Below, one piece after another: positions 35,181 through 47,715 of a stretch of 64,000 bases of DNA. Both the position numbers and the translations under genes were made by a program. The DNA comes from Cycas panzhihuaensis (Eukaryota > Cycadophyta): the NCBI GenBank assembly GCA_023213395.1, contig CM041465.1:218557741-218621740 (forward strand). The letters run 5' to 3'. The notes beneath the pieces are model-generated. The model searched no databases and was not told where the DNA came from. It saw only the letters and a list, made by a program, of their open reading frames with translations. How positions within the stretch are numbered: the first letter of the stretch is position 1; every line of letters starts with the position of its first letter.

Positions 35181-38100
35181 TCAAGCGTAAAACTTCTAAG
35201 GAACATCCCATTAACGGCTTTCTCAAATTCGAGCCCTCCGTGGTGGCTATCCTATAGGCACCATTATCGAGATTCGATAATGACAAAAGGACCGACCCAC
35301 CGGGTTGGAATTTGGTCAAACGGTCATGGAGATATTCGAGATTGAGGACATAGTCCCCGTGAAACAAAGGGCGGAACGCAGTGTTTATCGTGGGCCCTTT
35401 GTGAACGCTTTGATGCTAGGTTAGCCCGATAAGCGCTAAGCCGCCTCTCATCCAAAGCTTCGAGGTCCAAAGAGGCGTGCTCGACGGACGACTCATCGCC
35501 GATGAAACCTCAAGGAGACTCAAGAAGGAAGGAATCTCCACCTCCAATGGGAGTACCGCCTCGATCCGTGAGACCGTGGAGAACGGGTCATTCCCGTGGC
35601 GAATCTGACGAAGTACGATAAGCCCATAAGGCGAGGGCGTGAAGGTGCCAATCCCTTTGGGATTGACCAACGGTTTTCTTGAGAATATTAATAAGAGTCT
35701 TGTTAAAAGACTCCACCTGGCCATTTGCCTGAGGGTAGTAAGGAGAGGAAGTCTTATGGGAGATTTTAAACTTCGCAAAGCTCATCCACCTCCTTATTAC
35801 AAAAGGGGTTCCATTGTCAGAATCGTGACGTCCGAATCCCGGCAAATGATGTGCCGATAGATGAATGTGGCAATCGCTTTGGGGTAGTGATCAACGGGAT
35901 GGCCTCCGCTCATTTGGTGAAATACTCCGTGGCAGTCAAGATGAACTTGTGTCATGACGACGATATGGGAAATAGCCCCGATGAGGTCTAATCCCCACCG
36001 AGCGAAAGGCCATGGCGAAACAATAGGGTGCAAAGTCTCGAAGGCATATGGGAAATGTTGGCATGCTCTTGACATCGCCGACATTTCAAAGACAAAGGCG
36101 TATGCCTTTAAAAAGAGATGGCCAAAAGTAGCCCATACGGAGGATCCTCTCGAGCCATAGATCGCCCCCAAAGTGACCCCCACAAATGCCGTGGTGGCAT
36201 TCGCGAAGTTACCCGCTTCGGCCACGGTGACGCAATGGAGAAGGATCCCATCGGCGACCTCTTGTACAATACCTCGCCCACGAGGAGGTATTGCCGGCGT
36301 AAGTCCGTATGCAGATTTAACTTTGTTACTAGTGTCGGGCGGTATTGTCACTGCGTGTGAGATACCGCACTATGTCACCGCACCACTCATTGTCGGTGAG
36401 TGGATGGGGACGAACTCCCTGATCGCCGTGATAGACTCATCTGGGAGAGAGTCATCAACGGAGTATCAAAGGAGTTAGGGATAGGGTGTTCTGAAGTTGC
36501 TCTACCACTATCATGCCCTTCTTTGATTTCCTGTTAACGATAAGGAGATCAAATTCTTGGAGTAGGATAGCCCAACGACCACCCCTACCCGCCAAGTCCG
36601 AACGAAGTTAGTAAGTATCTCAAGGGATCGGATTGAATGATCACCTTGGTAGTATTGCCGAGCAAGTAATGCCTAAACTTCTTGGTCGCAGAGACCAAGG
36701 AGAGACATTCCTTCCTCAGGGAATAGTTAAATTAAGCCCACAAGGGTACGACCGATGAAGTATATAGCCTCTCGCCTCGAGTCATCCTCCCGAGCGAGCA
36801 TAGCGCCCAAGGACTCGCTGGCCGAGGTATACAAAACGAAGGGCCTATCAAATCGGGAGGCGCCAACGTAGGAGCGGCCGTGGCTTCCTTGAGTCCTTCA
36901 AGGCCTTTTGGGTCTTGTCGCACTGTGCAAAAGGAGCTCCTTCTTCAACAGTTCGTAAGGGGTTTAGCATTCACAACAAGTCACTAGAAGCGCCTAAGGA
37001 AACCGAGCCTACCTAGAAACGACTTGATCCGCCGCTGAGTTCTAGGAGGCGGCATGTCGAGGATCGCCTCGACTTTGTCGGTCGATCCGAATTCCTTGTT
37101 TGGATACAAGGAACCCAAGGAGTTTACCCGGCGACGCAAACACACATTTGAGCGATTAAGATCGACGTGATACTCGCGCATCGTGAGAAGATGGCACGCA
37201 GTTTAAGGGTGATGGGCTCACGCGAGAAAGGCCCATCATATCGTCCATGAAGACCTCCAACGTGTCGCTGATGAGATCGTGGAAGATGAAGTGCATGGCT
37301 CTTTGATATGTAGCACCCGTGATTTTATGGCCAAAGGGCATCGCCTTGTAGGCGAAGGTACCCCAGGGAGTAGTGAAGGCCGCCTTATGGCGGCCTTCTG
37401 GGAAATCAATTTGGTTGTAACCGAGAAGCCGCCCATTAAGGACATCACTGAATCCGGCCAAGGCGATCAATGATTTGATCTAAGAAGGGTAGCGGAAATT
37501 GTCCTTAGGACAAGCGTTGTTGATATCATGAATCGACGATATGCGATTGCCCCGCTCTTTTGGCAACGGAACAATATTAGAGACCCACTTAGGGTAATCA
37601 ATAGAAGTAACAAGCTCACCTCCGTAGCTTTTCAACCTCCATCTTGACGGCAGAGAGCTTCGTGAAGAGGACGCCGCTTCGCGCATGTGACGCGCCGTGA
37701 AGGGTGGTGAGGTTATGGGTGACAATCGAGGGTCGATTCCCTTCATGTCGATAATCCCACGCCGAAAATGTCTCAAATTCTCGGAATGTAAGGAATATTC
37801 CCTAATCTCATCAGAGAGCATTCCGCCCAACCCTAATGACCTTGCTCGGCCAAGACTACGCCTTGAATTCCCCATGCACATGGCATTGCCCTCTTCAAAG
37901 TGAAGAGGGCAAGATCAACGGAGGAGGAGGAATAGGAGAGGGATCTGACGGCGAGCGTGATCCGATCGCAAGGATCTTCCTAAGGACCGAGCCGGGTGAC
38001 CGTAAGGCGATTAGGTGCAAGGCCCGCTAGGTGTTTCCAAATAGGCTTGATCATCCTCGAAATAGTCCACCCATGGATGACCCTATTTCGAGTAGGAGAA

Positions 38101-41100
38101 GCGCTAGAAGGAAAGGAGCAACGGACCGGGTGATCATCTGATCGCTCAACTCCTTCATGGAACCAAGGAAAACTGTAAAGAGGCTCCTCGAGAGGAGCGA
38201 AGGCAATTCCTCAAAACCATCACCGCGAGGGTAATGAAAAAGAAGAACCGACGGCCAAGTGTCAAGACGAGCGATGGTGTGTGACACGCCATGGGGCTAG
38301 TCTCGCCAACGAGAGAGGTTCCAAACGAGGGTCTAGAGCGAGACAGTACGACCTATCGCCAAGGAAAGAAATGGGTGGAGGCAACCTCGCTCCGCCAAGC
38401 GATTCATCATCACGAACGAAGCAAGGTACCCATAACTCCCGACGCCAATAGGGGCAAACGCGAGACTAGAAAGGGAAGATGGGATCTTCTTCCGACGATT
38501 GGGTATACCAATTGAACAAGCCGAGGCGTGAGTGGGTGAACCTTGGTTTGCCGAATTGGCATAACGAGTTTGTTTGGCAAAGGACGCTCACGGAACCACT
38601 CTCATTCGTCCGTCGTGGACGAATTTAAGTCGTTCCCAAAGGGTCGAACACACACGGCCCCATTTGGTCGAGCCATGGGCGACCCGAAGGAGGTTGTAAT
38701 CCATGTCAACGCCGAGGACTACAACATCAAGAAGAACGGTTTTGCCCCTCAAGGGTGAGCTAATCGCGATGCATCCGAGAGGGGTCTTCTCGCCACCGTC
38801 ATACCTTGGCATCGCCAGGAACGTTCCATATGAGATACCAAGCTCTTGCATAACACGCAAGGGCATGGTATCGATGTAAGAGCCGCTGTCGCAACAGCTC
38901 TTCTGAGGGTACAATCAGCGACGATCATGATGGTGAATGGAAGTTCCACCGACGCTCCCTGCTCACCTACGGAGGAAGATCCTTAGGATCAAGGAAATAG
39001 TGGGTCCGCCACCTGGGCGACGCCCAAAGCGTGATGTGCACATCTCCGATCCTAAAGCTTCCAGAGGAGGGCCCGCTGTCGACAACTCCTCGAACGCCCA
39101 TCAGGACATTCCCGCAATGATCAGATGGAGCTCGCCCACGACGGAGAAGGGTTTACCCTTCCCGGGTTGGGTAAGTGCCCTTCGAAAGTCGTGAACGACC
39201 CCGCGCATGTGAATAGCCTGGGGAAAGAGGGATTTCGAGGAAGGGTCTCCTAAGGGGATCTAAGGAACTAAGAACCCAGCCCCGCCGCTGCCTTAGCAGC
39301 TTGAGATCGCGTAAGGGCAAAAGCCTGAGTTGCTTCGAGCAACCGAATCACCTTCTTCCCCTATTCCGGTCGTGAAGGCGACGAGTACTACGGCTGCCAG
39401 AGAACGAGAAGAGGAAGAAGAGTCGCCTTCCCTTTGTCGCGGAAGGGCTGGATCGTGATCTTCCCTGCTACGCTGTTCTTGGTTTGGGGTTATGCATCAC
39501 GCTCCCCATGTTTAGGAACGGATCCTTGTGAACAAAGTTGGTTCAGATTAGGCCTTGAGGCCCGCTTTGGGAGAGGAATCGCCGAGGGCATCCTTTGGAT
39601 GCCGGGCCCTACAACGTGAATCGCCATGGAAGCAATCCCCATGAATGGAACACCACTTTTCTCAAGCGAGGGCCTGACCTTCTCGCTTGGGAGGATCGGG
39701 CGCTCCCATTCCCGGAAGAGGAGCTTGGGTAGTTTGTTGGACTTGTTTGTTTGAAGTAGGAGACGGCGACCTTGAAGCTTGAGCTCTTCATCAGACGCCG
39801 AACGAGCGAGCAATGAGGTGAGGGGATCTAAGGTCCTCTTGTAGGATGAGAGGAAGACCGCCGACCGAGAAGGTTTAGCGCCTTTGGTAGGGGTGGTGCC
39901 TCACTGCCAGTGAGGGCTTAAGAGGTTTCTTGAGACCACCTTGATCTCATTAGCCTCCAACGCCAAGCACTTGGCGATCGGCGAATCACACGTGGTCGCC
40001 CCCATCTCGAGGACTTCCACGTGACTTCGGACGGCGCATTGACAAACAGTCCCGCCAGCCTCCTGCAAAGTCGCCTGGTGGAGGAAGGTATCGTGGAATC
40101 GCTGCACAAAGTCACGATTCATCCCATCGTGACTTGTTTGAGCGAGAGAAGGGATTTCATCCCGCCTCGAATGGGCGAAGCTACATCAAAGTAATTGATG
40201 AACTCGCCCACCAATTGCCGGAATGAATAGATCGAGGTGGAGACGATAAAACCATTTAAGGGCGCCACCGCAAGGATCGAGGAAAGAGTTTCATCAAAAT
40301 ATGGTCGTAAGCTCCAAGAATCGATGCATGCCATGTAGAAACTACGACATGCTCCGGCCGGGTTCATGACGAAGTCCCATCGAATCTAGGAACTTCGTGA
40401 GGATGAGGCGCAAGTTGGTTCGCAACGCCTCAACCGAGAGAGGGGTTGACCTAAAGTCCACGGGCGCGCGCCTGCTCGAACCGTAGGATCAACGAACGCC
40501 GGCAGGTGGCTCCGCAAGGAGCGGATGGGGGTAGGACACCCATCCCTCCTGAGGAACCACCCCTCCGACAAGGGCGGGAAAAGGGCGCCTGAAGGGAGTC
40601 GATTCTCGCGAAGGCACAACGGATGGAACCGCATTGGATGGCGACAAGAGGGATGCGAATCGTTCTCGCCATACTTGCCACCCGTAGGTGGGGCCATTCC
40701 GTATGGGTGTAGCGGATCCACCCCATAAACAGAAGACGGCTTCCTACCCCGCCTCAAGGTTGAGAAGTATACCCGGGGAACGAGAAAGAAGCACCAACGC
40801 TACTGGTTGGAGGATGCGTGGGAACGAATCCCACCGACCGGGTAATCGAAGGCTAGCAGGCGACTAGGCCTACTAGGAGCAAGATGTGCCGATTGGGAGA
40901 CGACATTAGTTGGATCGTGAACTATGCTAACCCCCACCGAGGGACGTACACACCGTGAGAAGGCCTTAAGGCATTAGGGCCTTGATAAGGGATGGAAGGT
41001 GCCACACGTGCCCCCATTGCAGAAACGAATGGGGCGACGCCAGAGGCATGAAAGGGTTTGTTGTCACAGGAAAGGCGGACGAGGATGAAGCGTGACGGGG

Positions 41101-41475
41101 AAGAGCAGAGGAGGAAGAGGCTCCCCTACGCAAGACACCCTCAAGCCATTCGGGACGTGGTTGAGAGCATGCCGCACGGCCAAGATCCGCCAAGAGCCTC
41201 AAGCACGCCAATGGAGGAGTCCCCACATACCCATAAGAGGTGATCGGACCTCGAACAAGGCATGTCCATCCGGGTTCCTCATAAAATCACACGCGCGGGC
41301 AATCCTCGGGAGGAACGGATCCTCTACTGGGTAGAAGGATGGGGAGCACAAGAAAGGTGTTGATCGACGGGTAGTAAAGGAGTCGCCACCCTCTTGGGTG
41401 GACTCCTAATGATGTAAGGAAGAGCTTGGGTTTCCATAACAAGCGGATAGGTCCAATCCAAGAGTATTCTTCCAT
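35181..41475 (-). pseudogene. G3 gag-pol polyprotein pseudogene
   Basis: The minus-strand ATG at 41475 (MEEYS, then one base lost, DWTYP) matches the G2 gag start. Gag runs to about 39500. The protease near 38900-38590 contains CDSGSYIDTMPLRVMQELG. Reverse transcriptase around 37620-37160 contains INNACPKDNF, TTPWGTFAYKAMPFG and VFMDDMMG. RNase H is poorly readable around 36900-36600. Integrase from about 36350 to 35181 contains PWPFARWGLDLIGAI and YYPQANGQVESFNKTL and ends FYA-stop. It is broken by very many 1-2 base indels, part of which may be sequence error. Confidence 0.85.
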
Positions 41476-41711
41476 AGCTCGGATCAGATCCGACGAGGCA
41501 AGAAGGCTATACTGGGTCTTCCAACAAAGGGGTAGACCGCAAACGACGAGAGAAACCACAAGATGTAAGGTCGACCGACGATGTCGTGAAAAGAGAAGGA
41601 ATGGTATAACACGCTGCTGGGGCTGCCCAACGTGGAGGTCAAGATGTATAGAAAGGATCACACAGAGTAGCGAAACCAACCGAAGAGAGCGAGACTAGCT
41701 CCCCATCGCGC
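41476..41711 (-). other. G3 leader
   Basis: About 240 bp between primer-binding site and gag ATG on the minus strand. It is similar in length to the G1 and G2 leaders, with no other feature seen. Confidence 0.6.
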
Positions 41712-41729
41712 CCCCCAAGATGGTCGCCA
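41712..41729 (-). other. G3 primer-binding site
   Basis: The minus strand reads TGGCGACCATCTTGGGGG beside the 5' LTR, one base after its CA end. Same type as in G1 and G2b. Confidence 0.8.
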
Positions 41730-41730
41730 G

Positions 41731-44252
41731 TGGACGCTACACGGATAACCACCGACCGATAGCGGGGAGAGATGGTGACGAAACGTAGGAAGTGGGACCT
41801 ACAAGGCAAGCAACTACCACGCAGAAGCGCCTGCGCGCCGAGCGAGTTCGGATCCGCAATAGAGTATGGCTACTATCGGGTGACCCTTCACCACCTTGAG
41901 CGAAGGGGCGAAGATACGTAGGGACGAACCCGTTGACTCGAGTAGGCCCTCCCACCCTTGGGTGGCCGTAAGGGAGAGAGAAAGAACCTAACAAGGATAG
42001 GCCAAGAACAATCCTATGCAATCTAACCTGCATACGAGCGATGAAGTGAAGCCAAGGCTATGGCTAAGGAAGAGGGAGGAAGGGTAAGAGAGAAGAAGAC
42101 TCCTACAACCTTTCCTACGAATAACAAAAGTACATGCAACAAGGCAAACAAATTGCAAACTAATACAAAGGCAATTTTCCTTTTAATCTTTCGATGTTCT
42201 AATTACTAGGGAAAGAATAAAAGAAGGAAAAAAGACCAGGGGTAGCGAAGGGGAACGGAGCGTGCACCGGGCCAAGGCGTGAGAGATGGCGAGCCTTCAG
42301 AGGAGCACCCAACCACTCACGCAATGCATCGGATGTTAAATGTAGCATGAGCGAAAAGGGGCTTCCTTACCTTCCCAGAAAAGTAAATGTGATAATCAAG
42401 GAAGGAAAGAAACGCTAACTAGCAAATGAGATAGCATAAACTATGACATGCATGCAAGGGACGCCAACGGTGGAAGGGGCAACGCAACGCTCTCCGCGGC
42501 CCCGAGTACTGTAGCAACAAAGGTCTCCTCCTCGCCGAGGGGAGACACCTATATGCAACACAAAGATCTAGCAATATATGTCTAACAACATAAACGAGAG
42601 TCTAAATGTACATGCATCAATGTTAGTCCAATAAGGAAAATACCAAAGAAGAACGATCCAAATGAAAGGGAACAACAAGGTAAGCTCCTGAGTGGCCTAC
42701 CGCCTGCAATGGTGCCCAAACCTCACCCCAAGAGCCACGGGCAGAGGAGGAAGTCAAGACTCAAGGCTAGAAAACTACCGCAAGAAGGGGCAAGAAAGAC
42801 CCAAAGACACCCACGGGAACCGGATGCTACGGGAGCAAACCGTAACCGGGAGCAAAGGTGGAGCAGAACCCGCGGTTGGGGCCTATGGATGGCACCCAAA
42901 CCTCGAATAAAGGGTTCCCAAATCACCGCAACTTGTGACAAATGGTTTGGGCAACCAAGGGAGCCTTCAACCCTTGTTTGCAAGCCAAGAGTAGCACGGG
43001 CGAGAGGGAGGCTTGAGGGCTTTGAGCCGCTTAGGAGCGTGGCAAGGTGGTGCGAATCCACCCAGCCTCTCTCCAAACCCTATGCAACCCCTCAACGCCC
43101 CTACCTTGGACACCAAACGCACGCAAGAAGCAGAGGGAGAGTGGTACAGCAGCCCCTCAAGAGGGAGGAAACCAACTCTCAAGCAACAAATAAAAATAAA
43201 TAAGTCAAGTGTAAATATCACCAAAACACATACAAAGTGAAGAGTACTGAAGGGAGGCAAGGATTTGCCCACCAAAAGACAATAAGAAGGGCTGGAACAA
43301 ACACCCAGATTCGAATAGAGCAGCTGGGGCCCGCCATGGAGGTGGAACGGAAACACCGCAAACGGGAGCTCGTGGATTGCTCGGTAGAAAACACCGGAAA
43401 CCGCTTCAAAGGAGCCCTCTCCAGGCGTTTGAGGGTGAGAGAATGTCTCGCCCAAGCCAAAGGAGAGTCAATCAGATGAAGAGTGCAGTCCAGCTTGCAG
43501 CAGCAATGCCAGAAGAGAGCAGAGCAGGAGAGTGTTCCTCTTGAGAGTAAATCCAAAAGTGAGTCCAAAAGATCCAAAAAAGAGCCAAAAGATGTTTAAG
43601 TACTAAAGCAAAACCCTAAAGTACGCGAATAGGGCACCGGAAGGGAAAAAGGCGCGAACCACGTGGCGGTTCGCAATAAATGCGAAATTGCCACCGGATT
43701 TAAAACAAACAGAGACAACAGATCACGGAAACTTTAGCGATGCATGAATATTCCAATGGCATGCGAAATTCCGGCCATCGCAAGATCACGGCATCACAAG
43801 ATTACGCAGATGCACCAGAGACACAAATGGGGCCCACCAACCGGTCAGTGGGGCAAACGGCGAAAAAGGCTAAAGGACAACTAAAACACCCACCCGGAGC
43901 AAACAAGCCAAGAAACGCCCACGGGAGCGTAAATAGGCCCCAAATGAGGTGGCAAGCTAACCAAGCGACGATGAGACATCACACGGGTGGGGTGGCGCAA
44001 ACCCGGTGGATCCAGGAGAGAGGAGGCGGATGCGAAGTAGTACGGTCACCAAGGTGCCACACTCGCTAAGAGTGTGCCCCGCTATAGTCGTCATAGGCTA
44101 AACATAGGTGTGGACGACGCACTGTGTCCCACAAAGTCATACGCATGCAAATATGTAAGGCATAATCAAGACATAAAAGTGATGATAATGCTAGAGACAT
44201 ACCCGCACTTACCGAGTCGGTGATTCCAGATCCATTCCCTAAGCCGGAAACA
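41731..44252 (-). repeat. G3 5' LTR
   Basis: 2,522 bp. The minus strand starts TGTTTCCGGC and ends GCGTCCA. It is the partner of 31181-33717. Confidence 0.9.
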
Positions 44253-44257
44253 CTACC
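44253..44257. repeat. Target site duplication of G3 (right copy)
   Basis: CTACC, identical to 31176-31180. The copia reading frame resumes immediately afterwards. Confidence 0.88.
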
Positions 44258-44829
44258 AACACAAGGCCGATATTGCACACTCGACGGCATTCTTACAAGA
44301 TTCATGACAAATCCTAAGCGTAATCATTGGCAAGTCGCAATACGAGTGTTGAGGTACCTAAAGACGACTAGCAAATATGGTCTTGTATGAACCCAATGCG
44401 TAATTTAAACTTTATGCATACGCACTCGAGACTTTCCGAGATAAAGACACGGAAGATCTACGCCTGTGCGTAACATTTCTTGGAACAAGACCAATATCAT
44501 GGAGATCCGTATCAAGAAAGATAGTTGCAGACTAACCTCACCGGCCGTAGTACATCACGCTCGAGACAAGCAAGGAGGTGATATGGCTTAGAAAATTGTT
44601 GAATACATTAAATGCCACCCAAACAAGTTCTACTAGCTTACATGTAGATAATCAATCTACAATCCAGATGGCTAAAAATCCTATATTTCATGATCGTACT
44701 AAACATATAAGTACAAAAGTCCACAGGATTAGAGAACTAGTTCATGATGGCACAATTCAATTGGAGTATCGCCTCACAAAGATCAAGTGGTCGATATCTT
44801 CACCAAACCACCAAGAGGGTGAAGTTTGA
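44258..44829 (+). pseudogene. C2 pol, 3' part (end of reverse transcriptase, RNase H)
   Basis: Continues from 31175: the interrupted SLIYTT...TRPDIAHS segment of C1 is split here by G3. RNase H follows, with an open stretch (44578-44829) containing LHVDNQSTIQMAKNP and HDRTKHISTKVHRIREL. It ends GEV-stop, the same end as the C1 pol. One or more frameshifts precede 44578. Confidence 0.88.
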
Positions 44830-45288
44830 ACAGCCCGAAAGCAACTCAAAACTTAGGGCCTCCATCTTTGACCGATTGAAGGAGATGACAATAGGACCAT
44901 CATACTGCCTCATTCGTGAAAACCCCTTGTGGGCACGGAAGGACAAGAGTAAGTCTCGCCTATCCCATTCGTGAAAACCCCATGTGGCGCAAAAGGATAA
45001 GGGTTGTATCATTTTGGAAAATCGAACCTGTGAAAACCCAAAAGGGCATGGGGATGACCAAATGGTATATGGAGACTCGAAGAGATTTCAGCTACAAAAT
45101 TTATTGTCTTGATTGGCTATCCGCTACATTTAAAGAGTCACTGAGCCAAGTTAGTAGATTAGAAAATTTGTGGGTTTTCTTCCCCATGAGGGTTTCCATA
45201 AAAGTATCATACTAGTTTGCTTTGTAAGAGGCTCAAATGAAGACCTCATAGGATAGAATAAAATAGGATGAAATGACCTTCTACCATT
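44830..45288 (+). other. C2 3' non-coding segment
   Basis: Same segment as C1 4048-4498, with repeated short phrases around CGTGAAAACCCC. No ORF is recognised. Confidence 0.6.
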
Positions 45289-45298
45289 AAGGGGGGGA
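45289..45298 (+). other. C2 polypurine tract
   Basis: AAGGGGGGGA directly before the 3' LTR TG. Confidence 0.8.
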
Positions 45299-45299
45299 T

Positions 45300-45592
45300 T
45301 GAAAAGGGTTAATGACATAAGGTCATTACATTAGTTGATTATTTCAAAAGGGTCTTAAGTGAACTTTAAATTAGATCACTTAAGTGAAATGCACTTTCAT
45401 GTGAATTATGTGTAATTTCATTTCACCTAACCCAAATGCTCCCTCTCTCAATATAAAAGTAAAGCTCAATGGAGGAGATTCATTCTTTACCTCCCATTTT
45501 GTGAGAGCTACTTTCTTTCTCTCAAGTCTCTTGCTCCCATGTTTGCCTTTGTGTTTAGTGCATGGAGATGAAGGATAGATCCACTCTTTTCA
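45300..45592 (+). repeat. C2 3' LTR
   Basis: 293 bp, TGAAAAG...CTTTTCA, with TATAAAAG at 45452-45459. Differs from the 5' LTR by a few bases and a two-base gap. Confidence 0.93.
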
Positions 45593-46956
45593 CCTACCTC
45601 CCTCAAATCCTCGTGTATATGCCCTTGCACTGGCTGACTAAGGAAAGAGTAAAAGAGAGCTTAGAGAAAAAATGGAGGGGCTCCAAGGAAACACCGGGAA
45701 AGTACCCCTAGCCTAGAACAACACTATGGGAGAGCTGTGGCTAATTAGGATCACCTTCATTTAGGAGCAAAAGAACTAAAACAGCAGATAAAAGAAAGAA
45801 ATGAGCTACTTGCAATTAAAAACAAGAGAGTTGCAAGGAAAAAATGAGGAGTTGCAAGTAAAAAACTAAGAAGTACCTTGTATGGGAGATTAAGCACGTA
45901 ATTTGCTACTTGGAGCAGCAGCAATAGGTAACAAATAGAGGCTGGTTATGAGTAGTTCATGTAAGGGTATGGCTAAAGGAAGCTCCTTGCAAGTTTTGGA
46001 GCTTTGGAGTTGACCCTTGAGACAGCTTTTTAGGTGAAGAAGACCCTTGAATCCTTGAGCACCTGCAGGAAGAATGGAGCTGGCTGTGGAAAGCAGTAGG
46101 GGGCAGCAATGGCCCTACAAAATCTAGCTGATGGCAGCCCACTTCACCTTCTTCAGTTGCTATGCATGCAGTTGTTTTCTCTGTGTGTTTTTACTGTGTA
46201 AAGTTTTTGAAATTCTTCTTGGGAGTTTAAAAAAAATGAGCAAAAAGTCCTCAAAATGGGGAGGAAAATCCCCTTTATCCCCTGTTCACAGTAGGTGAAC
46301 GTTGGGGATGTCAGGGCGTCTCCAATCAAACGAAGCCACGCGGTAGTTTGGCGAAAAAAGAAGAAACTGTCGCGTGGTTCTCTTTTTTTAAATTTTAAAC
46401 AAGTCATCAAGAATTCATGTACCACTACAAACTCTGCGGTACCGCTAAGTTTGCCGTGGTATCAGCCTAGAATTAAAAAAAGAGAAAAATGAGCAGAAAT
46501 ACCATGTTTTGAAGTAAAAACAAAGGCTAATCATGAGTTAGAGTAACTGAGGGAATGCCCAGGCAGTGGGCAAGTACCCAAAACAATGCAAAGAGTCCTA
46601 ACTAAGGGTTAAACCAGACTTAGGAAGGATTACAACATAAGCAACATGTCGTAACAAAAATAAATAAAACTGGCAGAAACATCCCGGGAGACCGTTGGGA
46701 CACCGTGGGTGGCTGTACGCCATACGGGGTGTAGCATTCACTGAGGAATGCCCCCGTTGTGAGTCGTCATAGGCTAAAGGCGTGCCGTAGGCACATGCAT
46801 AATGAACAAGTAGAAAAGCAATGTGTGCAGGTAGGCATATGTCAAGCAATCTATGCTAAATAACCTCAATCAAACATGGGCAAGAAAGGTAAGAAAATAT
46901 ACCTGAACAAACCTGCGTCGATGCGTCTCGAGTCCATTCCCAGCAGTTGGGAAACA
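45593..46956 (-). repeat. G2 middle LTR, right part
   Basis: Continuation of 23830-25002 after C2. It aligns with about 57930-59284. Its outer end on the minus strand is TGTTTCCCAACTG, preceded by a polypurine tract, so it is the start of the 3' LTR of G2b. It contains the palindromic GGTACC motif near 46430-46460. Confidence 0.88.
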
Positions 46957-46970
46957 CTGCCCCCTTGGTA
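46957..46970 (-). other. G2b polypurine tract
   Basis: The minus strand reads TACCAAGGGGGCAG just before the LTR. The same tract precedes the G1 3' LTR (61168-61177). Confidence 0.8.
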
Positions 46971-47309
46971 GCAGAGCCTCACTGCTCGAAAGCGTAATGT
47001 GATGGTGAATGCTGATAATCAAGAAATATGAGTAGAACATGCATATATATATATATAAAAGCAATAAAGAGCAGCACATGGACCAAGGGTGTAGGCAAGT
47101 GTCGTGGCGGAACGCGTGGACAAGGGAGATGGAGACGAGGACAACGTAGGGGCTGCCTACCCGTCGTCTAAACATTGACCTGTAACTGGAACAAGCAGGT
47201 AAAAGGGGATGCTCCCCATTGCTGAAGTGCAATGTGAAGTAGGAGGGCACCCAGCAAATAGAGCAAGCACATCTAACTAATAGCAACCGGAGACTTGGGC
47301 ACGAGCTGT
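46971..47309 (-). other. G2b segment between extra RNase H and 3' LTR
   Basis: Corresponds to G1 60681-61167. It contains a short (TA)n run at about 47042-47056. No protein is recognised. Confidence 0.5.
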
Positions 47310-47715
47310 CCAGGCAAGCCTCAAGGGTGGTCATCTAGAAGAGGGAGGTGACACTCAAGGATGAGGCGGACGAGGCTGTCGGCCTCAGCATTGAGGTGCC
47401 TAGGGATATGTTGAATATCCACTGACGAGAAATAAGCCAGAAGAGACCTGGTAGTAGATGCGAGGGCTCTCATGTGAGGGCATCGCACCTGGTAAACCTG
47501 TGTGAGATGGGACACCACGACCTGAGAGTCGTAAAATAACACGATGGACCCGCGATGGAAATGGAGTGCATCCGGGCCCTCAATAATGGCCGTGGTACTC
47601 GCCTGCTATTGGTAGCCTCGCCTCAGAAGAAAGACCCTAATGCAAGACATCATGTCCCGGAAGAGTCATAAGAATCCACACAGCATGGAAGGTCCGGGTT
47701 ACCGCAACTTCCACC
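47310..47715 (-). pseudogene. G2b separate RNase H ORF, frameshifted
   Basis: Minus-strand frames read FLDGGSCGNP near 47700, a damaged SEA...EYH segment, then an open part (47542-47321) with FYDSQVVVSHLTQVYQV, DIQHIPRHLN and EADSLV. It matches the G1 ORF nearly residue by residue after the frameshifts. The Asp, Glu, Asp, Asp positions of ribonuclease HI can be traced, though the Glu region is damaged. It lies downstream of integrase and upstream of the 3' LTR in the sense direction. Confidence 0.75.

Larger units (their letters stand above)
31181..44252 (-). mobile_element. G3: complete Tat-like Ty3/gypsy element inserted in C2
   Basis: A 13.1 kb minus-strand element with both LTRs (5' LTR 44252-41731, 3' LTR 33717-31181), a CTACC duplication, primer-binding site, gag-pol (41475-35181) and a separate RNase H remnant (about 34500-34090). 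Insertion splits the C2 reverse transcriptase. The spacer between integrase and the extra RNase H is only about 0.7 kb and lacks the antisense ORF seen in G2b. The LTR sequences are clearly different from those of G1 and G2, so it is another subfamily. Confidence 0.9.
25003..45592 (+). mobile_element. C2: Ty1/copia element, interrupted by G3
   Basis: A plus-strand copia element with 297 and 293 bp LTRs that differ by only a few bases. It has a TGGTATCGAGC primer-binding site, a 2 kb leader, gag with zinc knuckle, protease, integrase, reverse transcriptase, RNase H and a polypurine tract. Without G3 it is about 7.5 kb. It is inserted in the middle LTR of G2. The flanks (CCATCT left, CCTACCT right) resemble the intact site in the other G2 LTR (CCTGCCT at about 57930) but do not give a clean 5 bp duplication. 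Same family as C1. Confidence 0.92.
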
